DNA of 45,264 nt from Chlamydiales bacterium (lineage in GTDB: Bacteria; Chlamydiota; Chlamydiia; Chlamydiales; JAAKFR01), in assembly GCA_020831465.1 (NCBI GenBank), contig JAFIGI010000018.1, positions 1-45,264 on the forward strand, given 5' to 3'. The translations under genes and the position numbers were made by a program. Positions 9,104-16,976 of the stretch are shown in pieces. Within the stretch, counting starts at the first letter, position 1. Each line of letters opens with the position of its first letter. A model generated the notes under the pieces. It was not told the origin of the DNA. It saw only the letters and a list, made by a program, of their open reading frames with translations, and did no database searches.

Positions 9104-10074
9104 AATTTCTTCGGCAGTAAGTAGTTTTGCACATAATCTTTCACAGCCGCTTCCAGAGCAAACTCCGGTTTGAGCAGCTCATCGAATTTTCCCATCTCGG
9201 CGCAGGTGTAATTCTGGTATTTCCCGATTAAGTCTTGCGGCATCGGGATATACTCGATCTCCACAGGTCTTCCAAGCGCCTGAATCACCGCGTTCGCAAG
9301 AGCGTTCCATGTCTCGGGTTTTCCGCTCCCCATATTGAAAATCCCGAAGCGGTCGTTTGTCAGGAACTGCACCGTCATCTTGGCTGCGTCTTTCACATAA
9401 ATGAAGTCGCGCAGCTGCCCTCCATCGGGATACTTGCCAGGCTCAGAGGATTTAAACAAACGGATTTTCCCCATTTTCTGGGCATCGGGAAGCATCTTCA
9501 GGATCGCCGAAGACATGCGGCCTTTATGGTACTCGTTCGGGCCAAAGACGTTGAAATACTTCAGACCAACGACCTTGTCGAGTAGGTTGTGGTTCTTAAG
9601 CCAAAGGTCGAAAAGATGTTTGGAATAGCCGTACATGTTGAGAGGTTCATACTCTTCCAATCTCTCATGGCGGTCGGAAAACCCGCGGCTTCCATCCCCA
9701 TAGGTTGCAGCTGAAGAGGCATAGATGAAGCGGTGACCATTTTCAAGGGCGTACTCGGCAAGCCGCACCGAATAGCGGGTGTTATTCTCAAGCAGATATT
9801 GCGCGTCACTCTCAACAGTGCTCGAACAGGCTCCCAGATGGATGAATGCCTCAATGTCGCGCTCCTTCCCCTCCAGCCATTCAAAAAGCCTATCCTTATG
9901 GATCAGATCGAGAAATTGCTTCCCGACAAGATTCTTCCATTTCTCGGTAGATCCAAGGTTATCGACAATCACGATGTTTTTGAATCCCCGGTCGTTCAAC
10001 TCACGGACGACGCCCGAGCCGATGAATCCGGCCCCTCCTGTCACCACAATATATTTATCTTTGAAAAGTTTCAT
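9097..10074 (-). CDS. hldD: ADP-L-glycero-D-manno-heptose 6-epimerase
   Basis: A 325-residue short-chain-type sugar nucleotide epimerase that converts ADP-D,D-heptose to the L,D form used in the lipopolysaccharide inner core. Visible are the NAD(P)-binding glycine motif VVTGGAGFIGSGVVREL at the N terminus, the Tyr-x3-Lys active site in MYGYSKHLFDLW, and the family segment KYFNVFGPNEYHKGRMSS. The length fits the family. It is first gene of the two-gene heptose operon with hldA. Confidence 0.92.
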   Translation of the reverse strand: MKLFKDKYIVVTGGAGFIGSGVVRELNDRGFKNIVIVDNLGSTEKWKNLVGKQFLDLIHKDRLFEWLEGKERDIEAFIHLGACSSTVESDAQYLLENNTRYSVRLAEYALENGHRFIYASSAATYGDGSRGFSDRHERLEEYEPLNMYGYSKHLFDLWLKNHNLLDKVVGLKYFNVFGPNEYHKGRMSSAILKMLPDAQKMGKIRLFKSSEPGKYPDGGQLRDFIYVKDAAKMTVQFLTNDRFGIFNMGSGKPETWNALANAVIQALGRPVEIEYIPMPQDLIGKYQNYTCAEMGKFDELLKPEFALEAAVKDYVQNYLLPKKFW

Positions 10075-10108
10075 AAGGTGAGGACGATAGCAGAAAGGTA
10101 GATAATAA

Positions 10109-10136
10109 TTCGACAGAAAATCAAGGATTATATAAA
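10109..10136 (+). promoter_or_regulatory. Candidate promoter of the small proline-rich protein gene
   Basis: TTCGAC and TATAAA separated by 16 bases form a sigma-70-like promoter. It ends about 24 bases before the ATG of the next small gene. Confidence 0.45.
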
Positions 10137-10159
10137 TAGAATTTAAACGGAGGTAGCAT

Positions 10160-10393
10160 ATGGAAATTCCAAAAAACGTCCATTTTGATCCGAAGACTCA
10201 TACGTTTCAACCTAGCAAGGAGAAGGCTGCAGAACCACCGGGTATTAAACCAATGAAGATGCCCAATACTCGACTATACGACCCAAATGCGGAAATAGAT
10301 TTTAAGGCAACAGAGCAAAACCCCGACCCTAAAGTATCTTCTGCGATCAAACTCCCCTTTACAGGTGCATCTATCATCCCGCCGAATGGGTAA
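10160..10393 (+). CDS. Small hydrophilic proline-rich protein, unrecognised
   Basis: A 77-residue soluble protein rich in Pro, Lys and Asn with no hydrophobic segment or signal peptide. A strong Shine-Dalgarno (GGAGGT) and a candidate promoter stand in front of the ATG, which makes it likely real despite its size. The composition (repeated NP/DP-type turns) suggests it is unstructured. It is convergent with ispE and its last 20 bases overlap the ispE 3' end. I do not recognise a family; an effector or a lineage-specific protein is possible. Confidence 0.6.
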   Translation: MEIPKNVHFDPKTHTFQPSKEKAAEPPGIKPMKMPNTRLYDPNAEIDFKATEQNPDPKVSSAIKLPFTGASIIPPNG

Positions 10394-11108
10394 AGAAAAA
10401 AGCGGTGCCTGAGCCGCTCATGGTGCCGTTTACTTTTTCCTTCACTCTAGCGAGCGAGGGCATCAGTTTGAAAGCTGGGATCTCTAAATCATTAATATAC
10501 TTAGGTTTACCCTTTATAAAGCCTTCGAGTAGCTCTTCCGGGTCTTCTTTCGAACATGCTGAAAGGTCGAGCGCTTTGTAAACGTCAGCGGTCGACAAGC
10601 CCTCTTTGGGTTTATAGATTTCGAACTTTTCCTCAATTGCGGGTAGTTCGCGGACGATCTCGCCTCTTCCCGTGCAATAGGCCGTTCCTCTCTTTGAAAA
10701 AAAGAAAGGGATGTCCGAGCCGATTTCGGAAGAGCAGTTCTGAAGCTCTTCGTGGGAAAGAGGAGATCCAAGAAGTTGGTTAACCCCTTTGAGCGTTGTT
10801 GCAGCGTTGCTGCTTCCACCGCCAAGGCCCGCCCGTAGCGGAATTTTCTTCTCTAAATGGATGCTAATGTTGAATTGCAGTCCTGTCTTGCGGCGAAATA
10901 GCTCGAGAGCCTTCCAAACAAGGTTGTCCTGGACAATTGAGGAATCGGTGCAAGTGAGGCTGTCTTCTTTTGAAAGCGTGAATGTCAGGGTATCTGCAAG
11001 ATCGATGGTCTGAAATAAGGAGGCAAGGGCGTGATAACCGTCACGCCGCTTGCCAAGGATACGTAAAAAGAGATTCACCTTTGCAGGCGAGAGAAGAGTG
11101 AGACTCAC
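10374..11108 (-). CDS. ispE: 4-diphosphocytidyl-2-C-methyl-D-erythritol kinase, C-terminally short
   Basis: GHMP kinase of the non-mevalonate isoprenoid pathway; it phosphorylates CDP-methylerythritol. Seen: the N-terminal SPAKVNLFLRILGKRRDGYH with the catalytic Lys, the ATP-loop PLRAGLGGGSSNAAT, the Asp in EIGSDIPFF, and the third motif MSGSGTAFF. The family is about 280-290 residues. This protein has 244 and stops about eight residues after the third motif, so roughly 40 C-terminal residues are missing. The catalytic motifs remain, so it may still work. Last gene of the prs-rplY-pth-rpsF-rpsR-rplI run; its start overlaps the end of rplI. Confidence 0.88.
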   Translation of the reverse strand: MSLTLLSPAKVNLFLRILGKRRDGYHALASLFQTIDLADTLTFTLSKEDSLTCTDSSIVQDNLVWKALELFRRKTGLQFNISIHLEKKIPLRAGLGGGSSNAATTLKGVNQLLGSPLSHEELQNCSSEIGSDIPFFFSKRGTAYCTGRGEIVRELPAIEEKFEIYKPKEGLSTADVYKALDLSACSKEDPEELLEGFIKGKPKYINDLEIPAFKLMPSLARVKEKVNGTMSGSGTAFFFTHSAG

Positions 11109-11626
11109 TGCTTAGAAGTTTCGCTCAACTCTTCTTCAACAGGAGCTACGACCTCTTCCTGAACAGGAAGTTGCCCCCCTTCGGGAATCACTTCAAGCAT
11201 AAAGGAAGCTGGCACGCCCTCATTGAGCTTGAGCTCAATCTTATGCCGTCCAAGGGTCTTGATCGGATGAGACAAGAGCACATGTTTCCGCTCGATCGGA
11301 TGGCCCTCGGCCTGCATCAAACGGGCAATATCGAGGCTCGTGACCGAACCATACATCTTGCCGTCCGGATCGATCTTCGCTTCGGTCGAAATGACGACCT
11401 CTGCAAGCTTGGAGCTGAGCTCTTGAGCCTCTTTTCGGTCGACCGCCGCCTTTTTCTCGCGTTCTTCTTGGAGACGGGCTTGCATCTTCAACGCGTTTTT
11501 GTCGGCAATGACCGCCTTTTTCTGCGGGAGCAGGAAGTTCCGGATAAAGCCGGGCTTTGCAGTGACGACTTCGCCGCTTCTGCCCAAACCGTCCACATCT
11601 TCTAAAAGTAAAAGTTGCTGCTTCAT
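11105..11626 (-). CDS. rplI: 50S ribosomal protein bL9
   Basis: A 173-residue L9. The N-terminal rRNA-binding domain shows LLLEDVDGLGRSGEVVTAKPGFIRNFLLP, the family signature. A charged connecting helix and the C-terminal domain follow (SVTSLDIARLM). The protein has an acidic tail of about 20 residues beyond the usual end (~150), rich in Glu and Val. The start has a strong GGAGG. It sits between rpsR and ispE, the usual ribosomal order. Confidence 0.95.
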   Translation of the reverse strand: MKQQLLLLEDVDGLGRSGEVVTAKPGFIRNFLLPQKKAVIADKNALKMQARLQEEREKKAAVDRKEAQELSSKLAEVVISTEAKIDPDGKMYGSVTSLDIARLMQAEGHPIERKHVLLSHPIKTLGRHKIELKLNEGVPASFMLEVIPEGGQLPVQEEVVAPVEEELSETSKQ

Positions 11627-11628
11627 GA

Positions 11629-11892
11629 TTATTCCTCCGCGACAAAGGGTAGCAGCCCGATATAGCGGGCCCGTTTAATCGCTGTATTCAACAGCCGTTG
11701 AAAGTGCGCGGAGACGCCTGTGATGCGACGGGGAAGAATTTTGCCGCGCTCTGTGATAAAGCGCCTAAGCGTCTCGACATCCTTATAGTCGATCTCCTTC
11801 CAACCTGCCGCCGTGAACGGACAACGCTTCGAGGAAGCGCGTCTTCTTCGAGACTCTCCTATAAAGTCTGACGACATTCTTGACATTTCCAT
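11629..11892 (-). CDS. rpsR: 30S ribosomal protein bS18
   Basis: A small-subunit protein that pairs with bS6 on the platform. Recognisable are [33 protein letters not shown] and the C-terminal [15 protein letters not shown]. The annotated start gives 87 residues. A second ATG at 11886 (two codons later) has better spacing from AAGGA and may be the true start. Confidence 0.95.
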   Translation of the reverse strand: MEMSRMSSDFIGESRRRRASSKRCPFTAAGWKEIDYKDVETLRRFITERGKILPRRITGVSAHFQRLLNTAIKRARYIGLLPFVAEE

Positions 11893-11897
11893 AATCC

Positions 11898-12233
11898 TTA
11901 TTCCGGTAATTTTTTAAATTCGAGTGACTCTTTCACTTGTTCGGTCTTTAGTGTTAAAAACCGTAAGAGATCCTCATTGAGGTGGTATTCTCTCCACAAC
12001 TCAGCCAGCTTAGAAGCGGGAGCTGAAAAGTAGAGAAGGAAATAGTACCCTTCCCGAGAGCCGCGGATCTCATAGGCGAGCTTTTTCCGCCCTTGCTCGT
12101 GCACCTTATGCACCTCTCCTCCACGGCTTGTAATCTCTGAAGTGATGCGCTCCAATGCCTTTGTGCGCGCCTCCTCGCTCAATGTTGCATTGAGGATATA
12201 CATTCCCTCATAAAGCTGATTTCTTTCTTTCAT
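11898..12233 (-). CDS. rpsF: 30S ribosomal protein bS6
   Basis: A 111-residue protein with the S6 ferredoxin-like fold pattern: [14 protein letters not shown] at the start, [19 protein letters not shown] in the middle and YFLLYFSAP afterwards. It binds 16S rRNA together with bS18, encoded immediately downstream. Its start overlaps the 3' end of pth by four bases. Confidence 0.95.
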   Translation of the reverse strand: MKERNQLYEGMYILNATLSEEARTKALERITSEITSRGGEVHKVHEQGRKKLAYEIRGSREGYYFLLYFSAPASKLAELWREYHLNEDLLRFLTLKTEQVKESLEFKKLPE

Positions 12234-12820
12234 AGACTACCTTTTAATTCGCCTGCTAACTGCTTAGCAGGCTCGATTCCTTGGATCACCCAACATGCCG
12301 CGAGATTTGCCCCCGCCTCGATTACATCGGGCAGGATCTTTTGCTCTTCGGTGTTGAAGTTCCCCAGAACATACGCTTCCAAAACACTCTCCGAAAGCGA
12401 TTCTCCCCCCACACCCATGCGTAGGCGGGAATATTCCTGAGTGCGCAGATGAGCTTCGATGCTTTTCAGACCGTTATGCCCGCCTGGGCTCCCCTTTTCC
12501 CTGAGCCGCATCGTCCCCAATTTAAGGTAGACGTCGTCGACAACCACCAGGAGATTTTGAAGCGGGATCCGGTAATACCCAAGGCATTTGCGCACCGCCT
12601 CTCCGCTTAGGTTCATATAAGTGGAGGGCATGAGTATATGGACTTTTTTGCCGCCGATTACACCGCCGGCAATTTTACCTTTTATCCGCCATCCCCGTTT
12701 AAACGGTAAACCCTGCTTTTCAGCCAGGGCCTGCACCACCATAAATCCTAGGTTGTGGCGGGTCTTTTCGTACTTTAATCCCGGATTTCCCAACCCGACG
12801 ATTAGAAAATCCTCTTGCAT
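12230..12820 (-). CDS. pth: Peptidyl-tRNA hydrolase
   Basis: A 196-residue Pth that releases peptides from prematurely dropped peptidyl-tRNAs. The N-terminal GLGNPGLKYEKTRHNLGFM carries the substrate-binding Asn and the catalytic His. MNLSGEAVRK, VVDDVYLKLGTMRLREKGS with the key Asp, and GGHNGLKSIE complete the signature. Its start touches the stop of rplY, so it is co-translated with it. The ctc/rplY-pth adjacency is common in bacteria and chlamydiae. Confidence 0.95.
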   Translation of the reverse strand: MQEDFLIVGLGNPGLKYEKTRHNLGFMVVQALAEKQGLPFKRGWRIKGKIAGGVIGGKKVHILMPSTYMNLSGEAVRKCLGYYRIPLQNLLVVVDDVYLKLGTMRLREKGSPGGHNGLKSIEAHLRTQEYSRLRMGVGGESLSESVLEAYVLGNFNTEEQKILPDVIEAGANLAACWVIQGIEPAKQLAGELKGSL

Positions 12821-13377
12821 TATTTCTTCGCTACAACGACGGCGACTTCATTCAAGCCGGTTACGGGAGTGACCCCGCTCGGGATTTGTAACTTGTTTAA
12901 CTTGAGAGATTGCCCCATCGTCAAGTCACGGACATCCAGGTTGAATCGGTCGGGAATATCTTTTGGCAAACAGCGTACTTTAACCTGGCGGATTACTTGG
13001 CGCAGCACGCCACCGAGCTTAACCCCTGCGCACTCGACGGCGTTCAAAAACTTCAACGGAATGTTGAGTGTGACAGGAACATCATCGTGCAGCTGCTCGA
13101 AATCAAGATGAACGATATCGTATGAAGTCACAGCGTATTGGATATCTTTGATAATCGCCTTGACGCTATTTCCGTCGAGATTGAGTGTAAAAACGACCGA
13201 GGAAAGTGTCCCTTTTTCTATCTGGTTAAGGACTTTTAGAAAGGCATTCCCGTCGACAACAATTTCCCTTCCCTTTTCCCCTTTGGAGTAAAGAATGGCA
13301 GGAATATGCCCTTCACGTCGAATTTTTTTGATCTCTGATTTTTTCCCGGGCTGTCGGCCGGATACCGTGAGTTCCAT
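12820..13377 (-). CDS. rplY: 50S ribosomal protein bL25 (CTC form)
   Basis: A 185-residue two-domain L25 of the CTC type that binds 5S rRNA. The N-terminal L25 domain shows GRQPGKKSEIKKIRREGHIPAILY, and the beta domain follows (VPVTLNIPLKFLNAVECAGVKLGGVL). The start has a clear AGGAG. It lies between prs and pth on the minus strand. Confidence 0.93.
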   Translation of the reverse strand: MELTVSGRQPGKKSEIKKIRREGHIPAILYSKGEKGREIVVDGNAFLKVLNQIEKGTLSSVVFTLNLDGNSVKAIIKDIQYAVTSYDIVHLDFEQLHDDVPVTLNIPLKFLNAVECAGVKLGGVLRQVIRQVKVRCLPKDIPDRFNLDVRDLTMGQSLKLNKLQIPSGVTPVTGLNEVAVVVAKK

Positions 13378-13428
13378 GTTTTTCTCCTAATATTCTTTAA
13401 TGTGAAGGAGTATAAATAAAGCGGGAAT

Positions 13429-14367
13429 TTAGTAAAAGATCGAAGAGATCGATTCGGCGGAAATGATACAGCGGATGGCCTCCCCGAAAAGGCCGGCCAC
13501 CGAGACAATCTCGATCTTCTCATGCGTATGCTCTTCCAATGGCGGGACCGTATTACTCATAAAAATTTTTTCAATCGGACTGTTGATCAGCTGGGTTTTC
13601 GCATCCCCTACAAGAAGCCCGTGCGAAAAGGCAACGAAAATCCGCTTCGCCCCCGCCTCTTTGCAGGCATGGGCAGCTTGGATGAGGGTTCCTCCTGTGG
13701 AACACATATCGTCGGCGAGAAGCACGTCGCGCCCTTTTACGTTCCCGATTAGTGCGGTGACCGCTACCTCTTCCGAACTCACCCGCCGCTTGTCGATCAC
13801 CCCGAAGTCTGCCTTTAGATGATTTGCGTAAGCCCTTGCGATTTTGATCGCGCCGAGGTCGGGAGCCATCACGATCAAATCATTTTTTTTCTCTTTGAGC
13901 ATTGCATCGGCCAGCATGGGACGGGCGTAGAGATTATCTACAGGAACGTCGAAAAACCCCTGGATTTGCCCTGCATGCAAATCCATGGTGAGAACTCGCG
14001 TCGCGCCCGCCGCTGCGAGGAGGTCGGCAATCAGCTTAGCCGTGATCGGAACTCGCGGCTTATCCTTCCGGTCCTGCCTCGCGTAGCCGAAGTAAGGGAT
14101 GACGGCGACGATGCTTTTTGCCGATGCTCGCTTTAGCGCATCGATCATGATCAGCAGTTCCATCAAGTAGTAATTGGGCTCGCGGGCGACCGACTGGATG
14201 ACGAAGACATCGCGTCCCCGGACATTGTCCTCGATTTGCACATAGATCTCCCCGTCGGGAAAGGGCTTGAAGGAGACGTGTCCCATGGAAGTTCCCAGAT
14301 AGGTTGCGAGCTCGATTGAAAAATCCGGATGGGAGGTCCCTGAAAAAATACTATAAGGTTCAGTCAT
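13429..14367 (-). CDS. prs: Ribose-phosphate pyrophosphokinase
   Basis: This enzyme makes PRPP from ribose 5-phosphate and ATP for nucleotide synthesis. Seen: N-terminal FSGTSHPDFSIELATYLG, the segment PYFGYARQDRK around the catalytic His/Arg region, and the PRPP-binding loop DVLLADDMCSTGGTL. Starting at the ATG of MTEPYSIF gives 312 residues, the family's usual length. The frame is open further upstream through an inverted repeat, but that extension is not conserved-looking. The start has no good Shine-Dalgarno. The transcript probably continues into rplY. Confidence 0.93.
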   Translation of the reverse strand: MTEPYSIFSGTSHPDFSIELATYLGTSMGHVSFKPFPDGEIYVQIEDNVRGRDVFVIQSVAREPNYYLMELLIMIDALKRASAKSIVAVIPYFGYARQDRKDKPRVPITAKLIADLLAAAGATRVLTMDLHAGQIQGFFDVPVDNLYARPMLADAMLKEKKNDLIVMAPDLGAIKIARAYANHLKADFGVIDKRRVSSEEVAVTALIGNVKGRDVLLADDMCSTGGTLIQAAHACKEAGAKRIFVAFSHGLLVGDAKTQLINSPIEKIFMSNTVPPLEEHTHEKIEIVSVAGLFGEAIRCIISAESISSIFY

Positions 14368-14387
14368 AAGGAATCGAGAAAGGATTA

Positions 14388-14499
14388 AATTAAACGCCTG
14401 GATTTTTCCGTGTATGGGACGATCGAGAGGATCGCCTACTGCTTTAAGTATGTCGATCCTCTCGATCGTCCCATACACGGAAAAAGACTGCGTTTAATT
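14388..14499. repeat. Large inverted repeat between tRNA-Gln and prs
   Basis: The core is a perfect 32-bp inverted repeat (14403-14434 against 14454-14485) around a 19-base spacer. Outside it, AATTAAACGC at 14388-14397 pairs with GCGTTTAATT at 14490-14499 after a 4/5-base mismatch, giving arms of about 46 bases. The right arm ends at the 3' end of tRNA-Gln. The outer core pairs are T-runs facing A-runs, so no T-run follows the stem and it is not a standard terminator on either strand. Confidence 0.95.
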
Positions 14500-14569
14500 G
14501 GGGTGGAAGGATTCGAACCTCCGATACACGGTACCAAAAACCGCTGCCTTACCGCTTGGCTACACCCCA
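14498..14569 (-). tRNA. tRNA-Gln (anticodon UUG)
   Basis: The minus strand reads TGGGGTGTAGCCAAGCGGTA onward and folds into a complete cloverleaf. The acceptor is UGGGGUG/CACCCCA, with a D-arm GCC/GGC. The anticodon stem GCGGU/ACCGU has loop UUUUGGU (anticodon UUG). The T-arm is GGAGG-UUCGAAU-CCUUC. The U1-A72 pair is typical of tRNA-Gln. CCA is not encoded. The discriminator would be A, where E. coli tRNA-Gln has G. Confidence 0.95.
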
Positions 14570-14584
14570 GCAAAGATAGGGACA

Positions 14585-14613
14585 ATCTTACTAGGCCTTT
14601 GATTTTCTATCAA
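14585..14613 (-). promoter_or_regulatory. Candidate tRNA-Gln promoter
   Basis: On the minus strand TTGATA and TAAGAT are separated by exactly 17 bases. The -10 box ends about 15 bases before the mature tRNA 5' end. This may also drive prs and the genes behind it. Confidence 0.6.
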
Positions 14614-14635
14614 CGTTTTAGTAGGATTCAAAATT

Positions 14636-16003
14636 ATGGATATTGTGCATATAGCGAGCGAGCTGGCGCCAATCGCAAAAGTCGGAGGACTTGGAGATGT
14701 GTTGCAGGGGTTGTCGCGAGCTCTCTTGTCTAAAGGCCATCAAGTCGAGATTATTCTCCCTAAGTATGACGCGCTTGATTTGAACAGCGTCAGCGATTTA
14801 GAGTTTGGAACCTCTTTTGGGGAATTTTCGACTTGGAAGGGAATTGTCGATTCGCTTCCGGTGACGTTGATCGAATCGCAAGATCCCAACGAGCTATTTG
14901 ACAGGGGCACCATTTACGGCTGCAGCGACGATCCGGTCCGGTTTGCCTTTTTTTGCCGCGCGGCGCTCGACTATTTGCGCGACTCGGGCAGGCGCCCTGA
15001 TGTGATTCACTTGCACGACTGGCATACGGCTGTGGCGGCTCCTTTAATAAAGAAGAAATACCCTGAACTGGAGGCAAGAATTGTCTTTACGATTCATAAT
15101 CTCGCCTATCAAGGTCATTGCGGAGAAGAGATTTTCGAAGACCTTGGATGGAAGAGCGCTAAAATTAAGGATGGAGATAGCTACAATCTGATGAAGGCGG
15201 GTCTCCTCTTTTCTGACTATGTAACGACTGTTTCTCCTACCTATGCCCAAGAGATTTTAACAACTGAGATGGGAGGCGGTCTCCAGCCGCTCTTCAAGAG
15301 CCTCCAAAACCGATTCTCCGGGGTGCTTAATGGAATCGACTACGCTTATTGGGATCCTGCAAAAGACTCGCTTCTTGTGGAGAGATTCAGTTTGAGAAGG
15401 CTTGCCGGGAAAGAGCGTGTCAAAAAAGAGCTGCGTAAACGGCTATCGCTTGCCGACGAAGAGTGCCCTCTTGTCGTCGCAATCACTCGGCTTGTGCCCC
15501 AAAAGGGGCCTGAGCTGATCAAGGCGGCCTTGCTGCGCACGTTAGAGTGGGGGGGGCAATTCGTGCTCTTGGGATCGGCGCTCGACGAAAAAACTCATGG
15601 CCAATTTTACAACTTAAAGAGAAAGTTGACCGGTTCGCATCATGTGCACTTGGAACTCTCATATAACGAAGAACTCTCCCATCTTGTCTTTGGAGGGGGC
15701 GACCTCTTTCTTATCCCCTCAATTTTCGAGCCGTGCGGGCTGACCCAGATGATCGCGATGCGCTACGGAACTGTTCCGCTTGTGCGGGAAACAGGAGGGC
15801 TTGCAGACACGGTTTTCGACGGCAAAAATGGCTTTACCTTCACACAGCCGACCGCAGAGGCGATCGGAGAGGCGATTGATAGGGCCCTCCCTTTATGGAA
15901 TACACCGAAATGGCAAAAATTGGTGGAAGCAGGAATGAAGGGAGACTACAGCTGGGACAAACCGGCTGAAAACTATCTAAAAATCTATAAAGCTAAAAGT
16001 TAA
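14636..16003 (+). CDS. glgA: Glycogen synthase
   Basis: A 455-residue GT5-family synthase that extends alpha-1,4-glucan from ADP-glucose. The N-terminal domain shows IASELAPIAKVGGLGDVLQG, with the nucleotide-sugar-binding KxGG motif. LHDWHTAVAAPL and the C-terminal IPSIFEPCGLTQMIAMRYG with its conserved glutamate complete the signature. The length is slightly under E. coli GlgA (477). It is transcribed away from tRNA-Gln. No other glycogen gene is nearby. A TTGATT-17-TAGGAT pair overlaps the divergent tRNA promoter. Confidence 0.95.
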   Translation: MDIVHIASELAPIAKVGGLGDVLQGLSRALLSKGHQVEIILPKYDALDLNSVSDLEFGTSFGEFSTWKGIVDSLPVTLIESQDPNELFDRGTIYGCSDDPVRFAFFCRAALDYLRDSGRRPDVIHLHDWHTAVAAPLIKKKYPELEARIVFTIHNLAYQGHCGEEIFEDLGWKSAKIKDGDSYNLMKAGLLFSDYVTTVSPTYAQEILTTEMGGGLQPLFKSLQNRFSGVLNGIDYAYWDPAKDSLLVERFSLRRLAGKERVKKELRKRLSLADEECPLVVAITRLVPQKGPELIKAALLRTLEWGGQFVLLGSALDEKTHGQFYNLKRKLTGSHHVHLELSYNEELSHLVFGGGDLFLIPSIFEPCGLTQMIAMRYGTVPLVRETGGLADTVFDGKNGFTFTQPTAEAIGEAIDRALPLWNTPKWQKLVEAGMKGDYSWDKPAENYLKIYKAKS

Positions 16004-16008
16004 GTTCG

Positions 16009-16243
16009 GGCTATATAGCAGAATCAATTTAAAACCTGGAAGCGAAGTCATCGAAAGTCTCGAGGAGCTTCAAAAAAAATTATTGAAGAAGCCGAAGGCT
16101 TGCTCAAACTCGATCTCAGTAAAGACCACCTGGGCAAGATCAGAGAGCTTAAAGCTTCACGCCTAAGGCTAGCAAGTTCTTTACGAAAGATTGATATATT
16201 TTGCGATAACATTAAATACGATATCATTTATGCGCGTTAAATC
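16009..16243 (+). pseudogene. Possible frameshifted remnant of a small gene
   Basis: After glgA a coding-like stretch begins around FGLYSRINLKPGSEV and runs through SLEELQKK to a run of eight A (16072-16079). It can continue only after a one-base shift, as IIEEAEGLLKLDLSKDHLGK and then SLRKIDIFCDNIKYDIIYAR to a stop. Adding one A would join the halves into about 80 residues. No clear start is present and I recognise no family. The composition looks coding, but this is a weak call. Confidence 0.35.
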
Positions 16244-16288
16244 TTCGCTGCACCAGGAAACTGTTTGAATAGCCTCTTCCATGCATGC

Positions 16289-16891
16289 TCACTCTTTGCT
16301 CCCCTTGTCGGTTAAGAGACGGATCACGTATTCCCGGTTCGCCCAGATGTATTCAATTCCTGAGAAGAGAGCATAGAGAGCAGCGATCGATACGGCGGTG
16401 ATCGCCGTATAGCGCAAAGCTGCTTGCGAGACGGCCCCGATAGAATAAGGGATCATCATGATGACGACCAAAAAGGCACTCCCTGCCTGAATAATCGCCT
16501 TGATTTTCCCTGTGGCGCGAGCGGCCAAGGCAAATCCCCTAAGAGCACAGATGGTTCGAAGCGTGCTAATCACTGAGTCACGGTAAAGGAAGATGAAGAC
16601 AATCAAGAGGGGCAGATTAACCGGAGGTTGTGTAAAGGTCAAAAAGACTGAAATACGGTAGATGCTGTCGGCCATTGGATCGAGGAGTTTTCCCAAGTCT
16701 GTCACCTGGTGGAATTTTCGGGCTAAAAAGCCGTCGAATGCGTCTGAAAGTTCTGAGAAGATCAAGAAGGTAAGGAGAAAATAGGGCAGAACAACCAGGC
16801 TAATGCCCAAAAGTTCATGTTCCAAATAGAGGAACATGAAAATGGGTGTGATGAAGATGCGGAAAAATGTGAGATAGTTTGCGATACTCAC
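16289..16891 (-). CDS. pgsA: CDP-diacylglycerol-glycerol-3-phosphate 3-phosphatidyltransferase-type protein
   Basis: A 200-residue CDP-alcohol phosphatidyltransferase with about five to six membrane helices. The signature D-x2-D-G-x2-A-R-x8-G-x3-D-x3-D is complete in SDAFDGFLAR followed by GKLLDPMAD. By family it makes phosphatidylglycerol phosphate from CDP-diacylglycerol. Other CDP-alcohol transferases share the motif, so substrate rests on similarity and on the glgA-pgsA-glyQS neighbourhood known from chlamydiae. The start is GTG. Confidence 0.85.
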   Translation of the reverse strand: MSIANYLTFFRIFITPIFMFLYLEHELLGISLVVLPYFLLTFLIFSELSDAFDGFLARKFHQVTDLGKLLDPMADSIYRISVFLTFTQPPVNLPLLIVFIFLYRDSVISTLRTICALRGFALAARATGKIKAIIQAGSAFLVVIMMIPYSIGAVSQAALRYTAITAVSIAALYALFSGIEYIWANREYVIRLLTDKGSKE

Positions 16892-16976
16892 GCATTCAGC
16901 CTATTGATTTAAACCAGGCTACTTGTCGTAAGAATATTAATCAAGACCCGCTTAACCTATCTCGATTTAATTGAAT

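Noticed and set aside
14368-14478. N-terminal extension of prs through the inverted repeat
   Set aside because: The added residues are encoded by the repeat itself and lie before the conserved PrsA start; the 312-residue form matches the family length.
14403-14485. Intrinsic terminator for tRNA-Gln
   Set aside because: The outer stem is T-runs pairing with A-runs and no T-run follows the stem on either strand, so it is listed as a repeat.
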